A DNA stretch of 64,000 nt. It comes from Cryphonectria parasitica EP155. Lineage: Eukaryota > Ascomycota > Sordariomycetes > Diaporthales > Cryphonectriaceae. Every line of letters starts with the position of its first letter. Within the stretch, counting starts at the first letter, position 1. Where the stretch lies: assembly GCF_011745365.1 (NCBI RefSeq), contig NW_024468914.1, positions 434,001-498,000 of the forward strand, given 5' to 3'. Of the stretch, positions 1 through 8,154 are shown in pieces. The notes beneath the pieces were generated by a model. That model made no database searches. It was not told the origin of the DNA and saw nothing but the letters and a program-made list of their open reading frames with translations. Made by a program: the position numbers and the translations under genes.

Positions 1-377
1 ATATCCCTGGTTATGGTATCTGGCATAGGTAACGAGGAATGATGAAGGGTGTCGTTGCTAAGTCCCTCCTCCAACGCCTGGATGCTTTGTTCAGTGATGT
101 TGGAGCGGTTCGAGTCGTTGTTGCTCGTAGTTGTGCTGGGCGTATATCCTCGCTCTTCTATCGCTATCTGCCTGTGGCGCCTAGGTTTCTGGGGGAACCA
201 TTCTGAGCCTTCCTTACTCAAGAGGTGTGTTAAGCAGTTGTTGTCATAGCAGAATGTCCAGCTGAGACTTCCGTGATCAACAGAGTCCGACACTTGCTCC
301 GAGGGGATGTTTTTGCTCAGTTGATTGGATTCCTGTTGCTGAGCGACGTTCACTTGGCGTTCTTCCTGGACTGGTTG
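1..377 (-). CDS. N-terminal pol region, partial, in frame with gag after one TAG
   Basis: I translated the minus strand below the gag stop. The gag frame stays open from 377 to the window edge (125 full codons, no stop). It includes a Cys-containing block 'WTFCYDNNCLTHLLSKEGS', which resembles the conserved stretch before the protease in fungal gypsy polyproteins (recalled from the family, not searched). It has no obvious ATG of its own near the junction, so it is probably made as a Gag-Pol fusion by stop-codon readthrough, or the TAG is a nonsense mutation of an originally continuous gag-pol ORF. Confidence 0.7.
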
Positions 378-380
378 CTA
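372..380 (-). promoter_or_regulatory. Candidate UAG readthrough site between gag and pol
   Basis: The minus strand reads TAG CAA CCA at the gag stop. This matches the UAG-CAR-YYA consensus described for plant tobamovirus-type readthrough. The downstream frame is open and looks like pol. An equally simple alternative is a C-to-T change of CAG to TAG (a repeat-induced mutation product). Confidence 0.5.
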
Positions 381-1376
381 TTTGTTCTTCCGGGGTTGAT
401 GGCAGTTGCGTGCCATGTGTCCCTGTTTGTTGCAGTTGTAGCAAGTGATACTGTTCCTCTTGTTGTACTGCCTGTTGGCAGCATCGAGCTCCATGGGACC
501 GGCATGCGTAGTGCCACTCTGGGCTATACTGCTATATCGTCCGCCATTTTTGCATTGGAGTTTCTTGCCCGTGTTGGCCGGAAACCTCCAAGTCTGGCTT
601 CCTCCTTTCTTGGATTTCTCCACCCGTCGTTCGTACAGACAGTTGTCGATGCAGATTGCTTGGTTGGAGAACGTTGCGAAGTCCTCTGGCCAATCCTGTT
701 TGGAGATTTCGTCCTTAACGTCGTCCTTGAGTCCCTTGTAGTAGTGTTCCATGAGATTCTTATCTTCCCACGGGAGTCTTGCTGAGAGTTGCTTGAACCT
801 GACCGTGTAGGCAGAAGCCGACTTGGTCTGTTTGAGATCCATGAGTTGCTGAGCCGTGGTGCGTTCCTCGTTGGGATCGCCAAAGGTTTCCTTGAGAGCC
901 TTCTCGAAACCTGCAAAGGAATCGAACATGTCCTTGGTACCCTGGGTACGCGCGTCGGGGTTGTCCTGATGCTCCAAGTGGTTGCGTAGAGAAGGTTCGT
1001 ACCAGATAAGAGCATCCTTTTCGAGACGAGTTCCTGCAAGGATAGTTTTCTCGGGTTCCTCGGTGAACTGGATTGCATGATGCAAAAAGTACGCCCTGCA
1101 GTGGGTGAGAAACCCATGCAGTATCTTTTGATTGCCATCATACATGGCGGGTTTGTCCATCTTGTATGCCTTCCCAGCATTACTGGTAATCGTAGAGGTG
1201 GACTGCACCTGCTGAGCTTGTTGGGCTAGCTGGGCCTGCTGGTTGGCAATGGTGGCGCTCTGGGCCTGCTGTTGGTCGCGCAGGTCCTGGATACGCTGGG
1301 TGAGCTGGTACACCTGGTTGACCAGTTCTTCCTGAGTAGGGGCGCGCGAGGACGAAGGGGTTCCCTGAGGAGCCAT
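378..1376 (-). CDS. Retrotransposon Gag polyprotein (capsid/nucleocapsid)
   Basis: This is a 332-residue ORF starting at an ATG (1376-1374) and ending in TAG at 380-378. The N-terminus is Gln-rich and predicted to be coiled coil (about residues 14-60). The middle matches the Ty3/gypsy Gag capsid pattern (aromatic and charged helices, 'WYEPSLRNH', 'DPNEERTTAQQLMDLKQTKS'-like region). The C-terminus has a CCHC knuckle, C-x2-C-x4-H-x4-C, in 'CYNCNKQGHMARNC'. It would form virus-like particles and package element RNA. The ATG abuts the proposed primer-binding site with no intervening leader. The same frame stays open for 125 codons beyond the TAG into pol. Confidence 0.9.
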   Translation of the reverse strand: MAPQGTPSSSRAPTQEELVNQVYQLTQRIQDLRDQQQAQSATIANQQAQLAQQAQQVQSTSTITSNAGKAYKMDKPAMYDGNQKILHGFLTHCRAYFLHHAIQFTEEPEKTILAGTRLEKDALIWYEPSLRNHLEHQDNPDARTQGTKDMFDSFAGFEKALKETFGDPNEERTTAQQLMDLKQTKSASAYTVRFKQLSARLPWEDKNLMEHYYKGLKDDVKDEISKQDWPEDFATFSNQAICIDNCLYERRVEKSKKGGSQTWRFPANTGKKLQCKNGGRYSSIAQSGTTHAGPMELDAANRQYNKRNSITCYNCNKQGHMARNCHQPRKNK

Positions 1377-1389
1377 TGTGTTCCGTATT
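1376..1389 (-). promoter_or_regulatory. Putative self-primer binding site next to gag ATG
   Basis: Fourteen bases at 1376-1389 are perfectly complementary to 1520-1533. On the minus strand the upstream copy (1533 to 1520) lies inside the LTR, and the downstream copy begins where the LTR should end (...GAGCA then ATACGGAACACAA). Tf1-type elements prime minus-strand cDNA by folding the 5' end of their own mRNA onto the PBS, and this layout fits. No tRNA-3'-end match was recognised. Confidence 0.55.
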
Positions 1390-1748
1390 GCTCAAGGGGT
1401 AACACTGAACCGTTCTTGAACAAGAGTTGTCAAAATGTAATGAGCACTGCAGCAATCCGAAGATTCCAAAGTACACAAGGGGTTTATGCTAACAAGAGCG
1501 GTGCCAAGTACAGGCCTTGAATACGGAACACAACTGAGTAACTGTGCAAGTGTTCACTGCCTTTGGGGCTATCAGAGTAAGAGAGTAATCTGATACTTAG
1601 ATTGACAACTGAAGAGCTATGTACTGAATCTACCTAATGGTAATGAATGTGTCCTTATATATCCAGCTCTTCAGTTCTGACTATCCTGACTATGTTCCGA
1701 TTCCTCATAGTCGTTTCCTAAATATGTTGACTATGTCCATAGTCAACA
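1389..1748 (-). repeat. Long terminal repeat (outer boundary uncertain)
   Basis: The inner end is well supported (CA at 1390-1389 on the minus strand). A TATA-like box, TATATAA, lies at 1662-1655, upstream of the proposed transcript start near 1533. The U3 side carries several GACTAT repeats and a perfect 12-bp inverted repeat (1723-1734 with 1739-1750). The second LTR is outside the window, so the outer boundary cannot be fixed by comparison. Confidence 0.5.
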
Positions 1749-1926
1749 TAGTCGCGCTAGTAACCCTAACCCGAGTTACGTAATCCTGCTTGGTATCCGA
1801 CGTTGGGTCGTGATACCTGGTCCCTTTGTTGGTGGGGCTTATCCTGTGACCTGCATGTTGGATGGGTCATAACACCAAAGCAGCAACATGAGAGTGTTCG
1901 CAGCTCATATCATGTCCTGGTCATTA

Positions 1927-1968
<42 letters not shown>

Positions 1969-2014
1969 GGTACTCGGCAATATATACTCTCGAAACTACC
2001 AACATTACAATAGT
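1749..2014. other. Intergenic, with (AC)n microsatellite
   Basis: No coding sequence is seen. An uninterrupted AC dinucleotide tract spans about 1932-1964. Confidence 0.7.
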
Positions 2015-2248
2015 CTACTGCAGTATCACATAACTCGTCCCATGCGGCTCAATCCCACTACTGGCCACCAAGTTACTCCCGTCAAAGGTCCAGCTCACAT
2101 TGCCCCAGGGCTGCGACGCAATCCTCGACACATTCAGCCCGCCCGGCATCTGAATCGCCAGATCCACCGCCGCCGTCGTCGTGTTGGCCGGGTTCACCAC
2201 ACCCACAAGCACACCATCCCCCTGGACCGCCCAGTACGCCACATCCAG

Positions 2249-2293
<45 letters not shown>

Positions 2294-3774
2294 GCTACTA
2301 CTATTGCCACCAGCGCGGCGCCCGTCGCTCACCAGCACTGGGTTCGCGCCCGTGAGGAAGTCCACCACAGGCGAGACCGTGACCACACGCGCCAGCAGGC
2401 TGGTGGCGTTGCCCAGGACGGCCGAGGGCGGGTAGATCCAGGCCAGCCTGCCCTTGGCGCCGTGGTTGAAGGCGAGCAGGTCCATGGCCCAGGTCTCGTG
2501 GGCGGTGGGGTCGCGGCTCCAGTAGTTCTCGCCGGAGAAGGCCTGGGGCACGGCCCAGATGGGCTTGCGCAGGACGGCGCCGCCGCCGCCGATCCAGGAG
2601 GCGTAGGCGCGGAAGTCCTCGACGCGCTGGGGCACGTTGAGCAGGTTGAAGTCGCCGACGCAGTTGTCGCAGCCGCAGTCGCCGTAGGTGCGGTTGACGG
2701 GGGTGTCCCAGGCCGGCGAGAAGGTCCAGTTGATGCCGACCGGGTAGGCGTCCTCCATGATGATGTCGGCGCCGGCCGAGTACTGCGCAAAGTAGTAGTT
2801 CTGGCAGTTGAGCACGAGCGCGGTCGGGTGGTACGGGTCCAGGGCGGCGAGGAGGTCGTAGGCGTCCGTGGTCGAGTTGAAGGTGTACCCCCAGCCGTCG
2901 GGCTCGTCGGCCGTGTAGTAGCTGAGCAGCGATGGGTGGTCCTTGACGAGCGGCACCTGGCCCGCCACCGAGGTGAGGTTCTGGTACGAGTTGCGCATGT
3001 CGTACTGCCACAGGAGGTCGATGCCGTCCATCTCGTCGATGGTGTACGTCATGTCCGAGTCGGTAAAGTCTGTGACCGGGTTGAGCGCGTTGAAGCCTAG
3101 GTCTCTGTAGGTTGTAGGCTCGCCTGGGATGTCGAACCAGCCGCCGTAGTCGCCATAGTAGCCGTAGGGGAAGTACGGTTTGAACACGTTGCCTGTGTTG
3201 TTGCTGCGGTACAGGATCGAGCTGTAGAGCCTGTCGATCTTGACCACGCTGCCGTTGGTCTTGTCGGGCAGGTAGAGGAGCTCCGAGGAGGCCGAGTAGT
3301 TGCCCGTCGACGTGCTGCCCGTCAGCACGACCGGGTAGGGCGTTGTCGTTGGTGTCAGCTGGCTCACGTTGAACTGCACCAGGTTGTCGGTCGTGTTGAC
3401 GCCGACACTGGCAGATCCGATGTCGATCCCTCCCACCGTGAGCGTGAAGCTGAGCGTGTCGGGAGAAGATGAATTGCTTGCCCCTGATGACGTCGACGAC
3501 CCTAGATAAGGAGCGCCGTGGTAGTAAGAGAGTGCCGCGTCCACGATGAGCTCTGCGCTGGTCTCGCTCCCGACGTAGATGCTGTGTCGAGGCGTGACCT
3601 GGACATCCAGCAACGGGCTGCTCGAGGCTTCAGGCTCAACCATCCAGCCGCCCGGGATGATTTGCGCCGATCTGCATTTCCAGAAATTCAGTCAGTCAAT
3701 TCGGAAAACAAATTCCCTTCTTTCCCACATGACTTGAATGAATGGAAAAGTCTCGCATTTGAAGCAGGCAAAGA

Positions 3775-3806
<32 letters not shown>

Positions 3807-3922
3807 AATGCTCACCCATTGTAGACTTTGCCGCACCAAGTATCTTGCGCCTCGACGGACCCCCAGAGCAGCATGATACCCGGGATGACGGCCGAGAGCC
3901 ATGATGCTGGGTGGTAAGGCAT
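2015..3922 (-). CDS. Secreted TIM-barrel glycoside-hydrolase-like protein, family not assigned
   Basis: There are two exons, 3922-3816 and 3671-2015. The 144-nt intron has donor GTGAG and acceptor GCAG; the junction keeps the frame (AAT GG|A TCG). The product is 587 aa. Exon 1 supplies a signal peptide (about residues 1-25, ending ...VEAQD), so secretion is expected. N-glycosylation sequons are frequent. The C-terminal half looks like a glycosidase (beta/alpha)8 barrel, with 'YYTADEPDGWG' (candidate acid Glu), 'DIIMEDAYPVG', 'KPIWAVPQAF' and 'LAWIYPPSAV' at strand-end-like positions. An all-beta region precedes it. Near the C-terminus is an AGT-encoded poly-Ser run (2250-2301). No catalytic pair is proven and the substrate is unknown; a carbohydrate role is inferred from the fold pattern and the CAZyme-rich neighbourhood. 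Confidence 0.75.
2250..2301. repeat. Coding trinucleotide microsatellite (CTA/AGT)n
   Basis: A nearly perfect triplet tract encodes a run of about 17 Ser on the minus strand, near the C-terminus of the secreted protein. Length variation here would change only the Ser linker. Confidence 0.85.
3778..3805. repeat. A28 homopolymer inside an intron
   Basis: A 28-base A run (T on the coding strand) lies 10 bases from the 5' splice site of the secreted TIM-barrel gene intron. Confidence 0.85.
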
Positions 3923-5460
3923 GACTGGCGATGGCTCAAGGCGACTGAGTGTCGCGTCTCAACTCTGGACGATATTTTCCACGCGTCTGCGCAGCAAGTC
4001 GAAATGAGGTGACGAGACCCTTCCCTCTCCCTAATAAATTGGGGATGACGACGATTGGTGGTAATAGTGGTGGTATTAATTTATCGCGGCCGTGCTCCAA
4101 ATCCTCCCCCCTTATCCGTTGATTGTGACGCAACATCTGGAAAGGAGCCAGGCACCCGGCCATCAACCTTAACGTTGCATTGTGTGGGGTTGATGCGAGG
4201 CGATGTGGCGCATATTTCCTGCTCACTAAAAGGCAGAAATAGGAAGGTGTGGGCTGTTTACATAAAAGCAATGGCATCTGTAGAAACTGATCTTCATCTT
4301 GTTAAAAGAAGCCGACTTTTCCGGACCCCAGAACACTTGGCGGTCAATGCACCGAACAGCCACCGACAACTCACAGACGCCTTCATCGCAAACAACACCC
4401 AAGGTCAATGCAGAGAAACTTTTCACTTAACTTGTGGCTGGCATGCAATCTCCGCTCTCTGCAATTCGGTACCAGGACTTGAGGAAACTCTGCATCCCCC
4501 CCCCCCCTCTCTCTATCTTTTAACGTAGCCCACCGCTGGCTCTCAAGTGCCGCTCAAGATTCCCGCTCCGAGTTGATTCCTCACGCTGTGTAAACATTCG
4601 GCTGCACAGTCTGGTGCCTCAAGATCCGCTGATACTCATTTTCCAGCCAGGAATCAACCTGTCCGACCAGCTGGACGTTCATCATCGCTAGCATGAGGAA
4701 TTTTGAAGAACGTGTTCATCCCGTCCGGGCTGTTGCCGTCCACCAAGCCGTTAAGCGGCCTTCCTGTTGGCGCAGGCCAGCACCGGCGCTACGTTCATGC
4801 ACACTCGCAAACATGCTGTCTGAACTCGTCGCTCAGCCCGACGAGATTGTGCCTGCTGCACGACGCGTGAATGTGGGACACTGTGCCCGTCTGGAGGTCC
4901 TAGTACCCTCCATGAAGTTGCATGACAGGCCAGCAGAAACAAGTATGCTAGCCAATGATGCTTGTGTCAGGAGGTCGCAGTGCTTGCATTGAAATTACCA
5001 CGCTGATCACGTACGTAATATCATGTCTGTCATACAGGTGCACGCAGCTACTTGCGGAAATCCAAACACTTGATAAGATGGACTTATGGAATCCTCCCCA
5101 TCCATTTCTCGTGGGAAGGACAGCACGCTGAGTTCGTCCTCGTCATCGTGCGAGAGGGAAAAAAAGAAAAGAAAACAAGGCAGAAATGAATGTCAGCATT
5201 TGCAGAACTTGCCGCCTGTGTACTCCCATGCTGCTCATAGTCTGCATCATAGGCCCATTTCCAACTGTTTCCGAGACATTGAGGCTCTTTCACGTCTGTG
5301 CCCCTTTTCAGAAGTAAGCTGTCTCCGCTTCGTGTCCTGTGTGGGTGGTGTGTGATCAATTCCAAATCCATTCACGACACGAACTTCTTCGGACGCAAGC
5401 ACTATACCGGACCAGGCTACCCAGTATCATCAGTATGGCTGTCCTGGTTGGGAGAGAGAA
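3923..5460. other. Intergenic region, no supported gene
   Basis: Only short overlapping ORFs without recognisable domains occur here. There is a C12 tract at about 4496-4507 and pyrimidine-rich DNA after it. It probably contains the upstream region of the minus-strand secreted-protein gene. Confidence 0.6.
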
Positions 5461-7344
5461 TTATACCGGTCCGTCGCTGACACCGCTTCCACCTTCGCCG
5501 CCATCGCCACCATCCTGGCTACTCGGAACTTTGTTTTTGGTTCTGCTGGTATTGCGATCGATCCGTGAGTGGTATGCCTGAAGACAGGCGCGGGAAGTTC
5601 GGCGCATAATGAGATGACGGACATCATAGATCTTGGCCATGTTGAGCTCTGCTACAAAAGGGTGGCCGAGGTGGAGCAGAGAAAGCGCATGGCACACGGC
5701 GTGGATGCCAGAGCTCTTGTAGTGCGGAAGCAGCTGCACAAACTTGTTTTCTAGGACCGTATCATCGGTAACCGAGCCAGGGTACGCCGTCTTGATCTGG
5801 GCGATAGCCTGATTGAAGGACTTCTTGCCGTACTGGGTATTCAGCTCGCCGTATGGGTTGTAGACCACGATTCGACCAAATTTGGGCTCTCCGCCCTCAA
5901 CCTCGGTGACCTGGAGACAAGTAGTGAACCAGTTCCAGGTGTTGTAGCATCCAATGCCGACGATTGTGCCTGGCTGGGCAATGACGGGTATCTTTTCGTC
6001 GCATAGGATGGCGACTCGTCGCGTTGGTCGAGCTGGGCCAAGGAGGTGCACGGCGATACGGATAGTCTCGATCTCCATATCAAGAGTCTCGGCGTCATTA
6101 TCATGTTTCTCCCCGTACATCAATGGGCCCCATCCCGAGAGTGTGTTACAGCCCAGGAGACGCTCCCAGACCACGGAGGGATTGACAACCCTGAGGTGCT
6201 CGCCGGTGGGACCTTTCAACTCGACAGCCGACTCCTCATGTACATTCCAACCGCTCACGGACCCGGCAATCTGGACAGCCAGGGAGTCAGAACTGGTGTG
6301 GGCCATTCTGACAGTAAGCTCTGCATCGATTGGTCTCGGCAGTCCACACGCTGCTCGGATGGTGTCGAGGGCCCGCGTAAAATCTTGTATGTCCATCTCG
6401 GACTTGAACCGTTGACTGCCGCCTCTATTCTCGGTGAAAGGCTGGATGAGCTTGACCAGCGCTTTGAGGAAGCCAGTGAGCTGTGAATTCTGGCAGCTTC
6501 GGTCGAGGAGGATCCTGACCAAAACTTCCATCAAGGTCCACATGCCATCAAGACCACCGCCGGTTGAGAGCGCCTCACTGAGTGGGAGAACCAAGATTAC
6601 TTCGGGACCGTACGCTTCGATCAGTGGATGTATGATGCGGCAACGCGCCCCGGTATTCGTGACGTTTTCCAGCACAGTTATCATGGGATCACTACTCGTC
6701 TCCTCGGACACGGAATGGGCTGCCATGACACCAAGGCGGTCAAGCAGGTACGCAGGGTTGTTGAGGATGCTGAGCAAGCCATGCGCTTTCCAAGCGGCTA
6801 TCACGAGAAGCTTTGTGTATATCTCGAGGTTGGTCTCGAAGAAGAGGCTGCCATAGTTGCTGAGAAAAAGGTTCTCCCATTGCTCCCGATACGACGGGCG
6901 ATTCTGTCTGTCATGTTCACTCATCCTCTCAGCTAGAGCCGGGGGGGAAATCGGCAAGCCTCGGTTTACGGAATTTCGAGCAATCGTCTTCGTGGTGAGA
7001 ATCGCCGCGTTACGGGTGAGTGCGGTTTTGAATTCCTTCGTCGCAGCATGCAGCTTATCGTAATTGGTTATGGCAGTCTTCTCAGCCTCACGAAGCTCAA
7101 CCAGCTTCTGCTCGCACGCATCGATCTCTCGGCGCTTCTGCTGGAGCTCTTCGTCCATCTCTTCCCTCTTACGCTTGGTGTTATCACAATTGACCTGTGC
7201 TCCTAGGAGGAGCGGATCGACAGAAGCAAATGCGTCAGTGGCATTCTGGATAGTTTGTTGGATTGCTTGCTGGTGCTTGGAAAGCTCAGAAATGGCTGTG
7301 GTGTAGGCATCAACATGAATGCTATCTTGATCATGACTAGCCAT
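5461..7344 (-). CDS. Coiled-coil protein with catalytically dead Ulp1-like (C48) domain
   Basis: This is a single-exon ORF. The first ATG is at 7344, giving 627 aa. Residues about 20-110 are charged and heptad-like (coiled coil). The middle is helical with no family recognised. Residues about 440-600 follow the Ulp1/SENP order: a Trp-containing strand, 'RIVVYNPYG', a helix, 'LLPHYKSSGIHAVC', then 'AKIYDVRHLIM'. The last matches the Ulp1 C-terminal helix. The positions of the catalytic residues read Asn471 (His), Asn496 (Asp), Leu539 (Gln) and Ser545 (Cys), so SUMO-protease activity is not expected. The C-terminus is Gly/Ser/Asp-rich. It may be a binding-only pseudoprotease or a host gene derived from a transposon-linked protease. 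The fold is assigned by eye. Confidence 0.65.
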   Translation of the reverse strand: MASHDQDSIHVDAYTTAISELSKHQQAIQQTIQNATDAFASVDPLLLGAQVNCDNTKRKREEMDEELQQKRREIDACEQKLVELREAEKTAITNYDKLHAATKEFKTALTRNAAILTTKTIARNSVNRGLPISPPALAERMSEHDRQNRPSYREQWENLFLSNYGSLFFETNLEIYTKLLVIAAWKAHGLLSILNNPAYLLDRLGVMAAHSVSEETSSDPMITVLENVTNTGARCRIIHPLIEAYGPEVILVLPLSEALSTGGGLDGMWTLMEVLVRILLDRSCQNSQLTGFLKALVKLIQPFTENRGGSQRFKSEMDIQDFTRALDTIRAACGLPRPIDAELTVRMAHTSSDSLAVQIAGSVSGWNVHEESAVELKGPTGEHLRVVNPSVVWERLLGCNTLSGWGPLMYGEKHDNDAETLDMEIETIRIAVHLLGPARPTRRVAILCDEKIPVIAQPGTIVGIGCYNTWNWFTTCLQVTEVEGGEPKFGRIVVYNPYGELNTQYGKKSFNQAIAQIKTAYPGSVTDDTVLENKFVQLLPHYKSSGIHAVCHALSLLHLGHPFVAELNMAKIYDVRHLIMRRTSRACLQAYHSRIDRNTSRTKNKVPSSQDGGDGGEGGSGVSDGPV

Positions 7345-7943
7345 GACGATGTTGGCGACACTCTTCAAGCTGAAGAGAACAGGAATGTTAACTCGCTGCC
7401 TGACTAAGGCGCGTGCCTGAACTTAGAAATCAGTGGAACAAGGAGCAGGTGGGAAGTGAAAGTTGGGGTATATGGGAAAAAGGACAGAAAGCAAAGCTGT
7501 TGGCAGGGGCGAAGTGTTCTGCTGGCGCAGTGAGAAGTATGCCATACAACTTTCTGTGTGTTTTGAAGGCGAAGGCTAACAATGGATCACGCGTCGAGGA
7601 GAGGGGAGAAGACAGGAAGACGCGTCTTACAAAGCCCTCTGTCAACGATTCTGGTTAAAAGGCAGCAGTTCGAACAAGGGTGCAAAAGCAACTCTGGCTC
7701 GATGGAAAAATTTTCTATCGCTATGGGGAGCTGCAGTGTTGATGAAACTTGATCGTGCATCAACGAAGCTCTAGATTGAAAGCTTAAGTGGTACCTCTTT
7801 TCTTTTGTCCTGCACCGTACTTATTCCTAGCAGGGGGAAGAAGAGGGGAAAAGGGGGGCATGCTGCAGTACTAACTTTCAAGTAATTAGTGCTGACACTT
7901 TGGAAAAAGCAATACATCTCCAATATCATATCTCAACTTTCTA
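7345..7943. other. Intergenic between Ulp1-like gene and Fot1-type element
   Basis: This is the probable promoter of the minus-strand Ulp1-like gene. No coding sequence is recognised. Confidence 0.5.
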
Positions 7944-8033
7944 CCCGTGGGCACTAGCCACCCTGGCCCACTACCTCCGTTCCTCCCGTAGTGGGTGCCA
8001 AAATAGGTTGCCGGCCAAAAAGGTGTCCATTTT
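7944..8033. repeat. Left terminal inverted repeat of Fot1/pogo element
   Basis: This 90-bp sequence is the reverse complement of 10540-10630, apart from one missing C. Confidence 0.95.
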
Positions 8034-8154
8034 GGAGGAATTTTTTTACTATGGGGCTGCCACCAAAATCCGGTGCTTAAGCCATGACTGATAGTTGAAT
8101 TGAAATATTGCAACACCACGATGTCGCAAGACAACAAAAACTTAGTATTTCTAT

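Larger units (their letters stand above)
1..1748 (-). mobile_element. Ty3/gypsy LTR retrotransposon, 5' portion, running off the left edge
   Basis: On the minus strand the order is LTR, priming site, gag, then the start of pol, which runs off the window at position 1. The gag ORF carries a retroviral zinc knuckle. The inner LTR edge is placed at 1389, where the minus strand reads ...GAGCA just before a stretch complementary to the inferred transcript start. This is the arrangement of self-priming Tf1/sushi-type elements. The outer edge is inferred only: position 1748 is a guess based on a terminal TG inside a 12-bp inverted repeat. Reverse transcriptase and integrase would lie outside the window, so activity cannot be judged. 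Confidence 0.85.

Noticed and set aside
2042..3100. A 352-codon plus-strand frame over the secreted TIM-barrel gene
   Set aside because: Its poly-Thr run is the complement of the (AGT)n Ser tract and the rest is low-complexity. The minus strand has the signal peptide, intron and fold-like motifs.
4055..4528. A 157-codon ORF upstream of the TIM-barrel gene
   Set aside because: No recognisable domain; the sequence runs into a C12 tract and pyrimidine-rich DNA.
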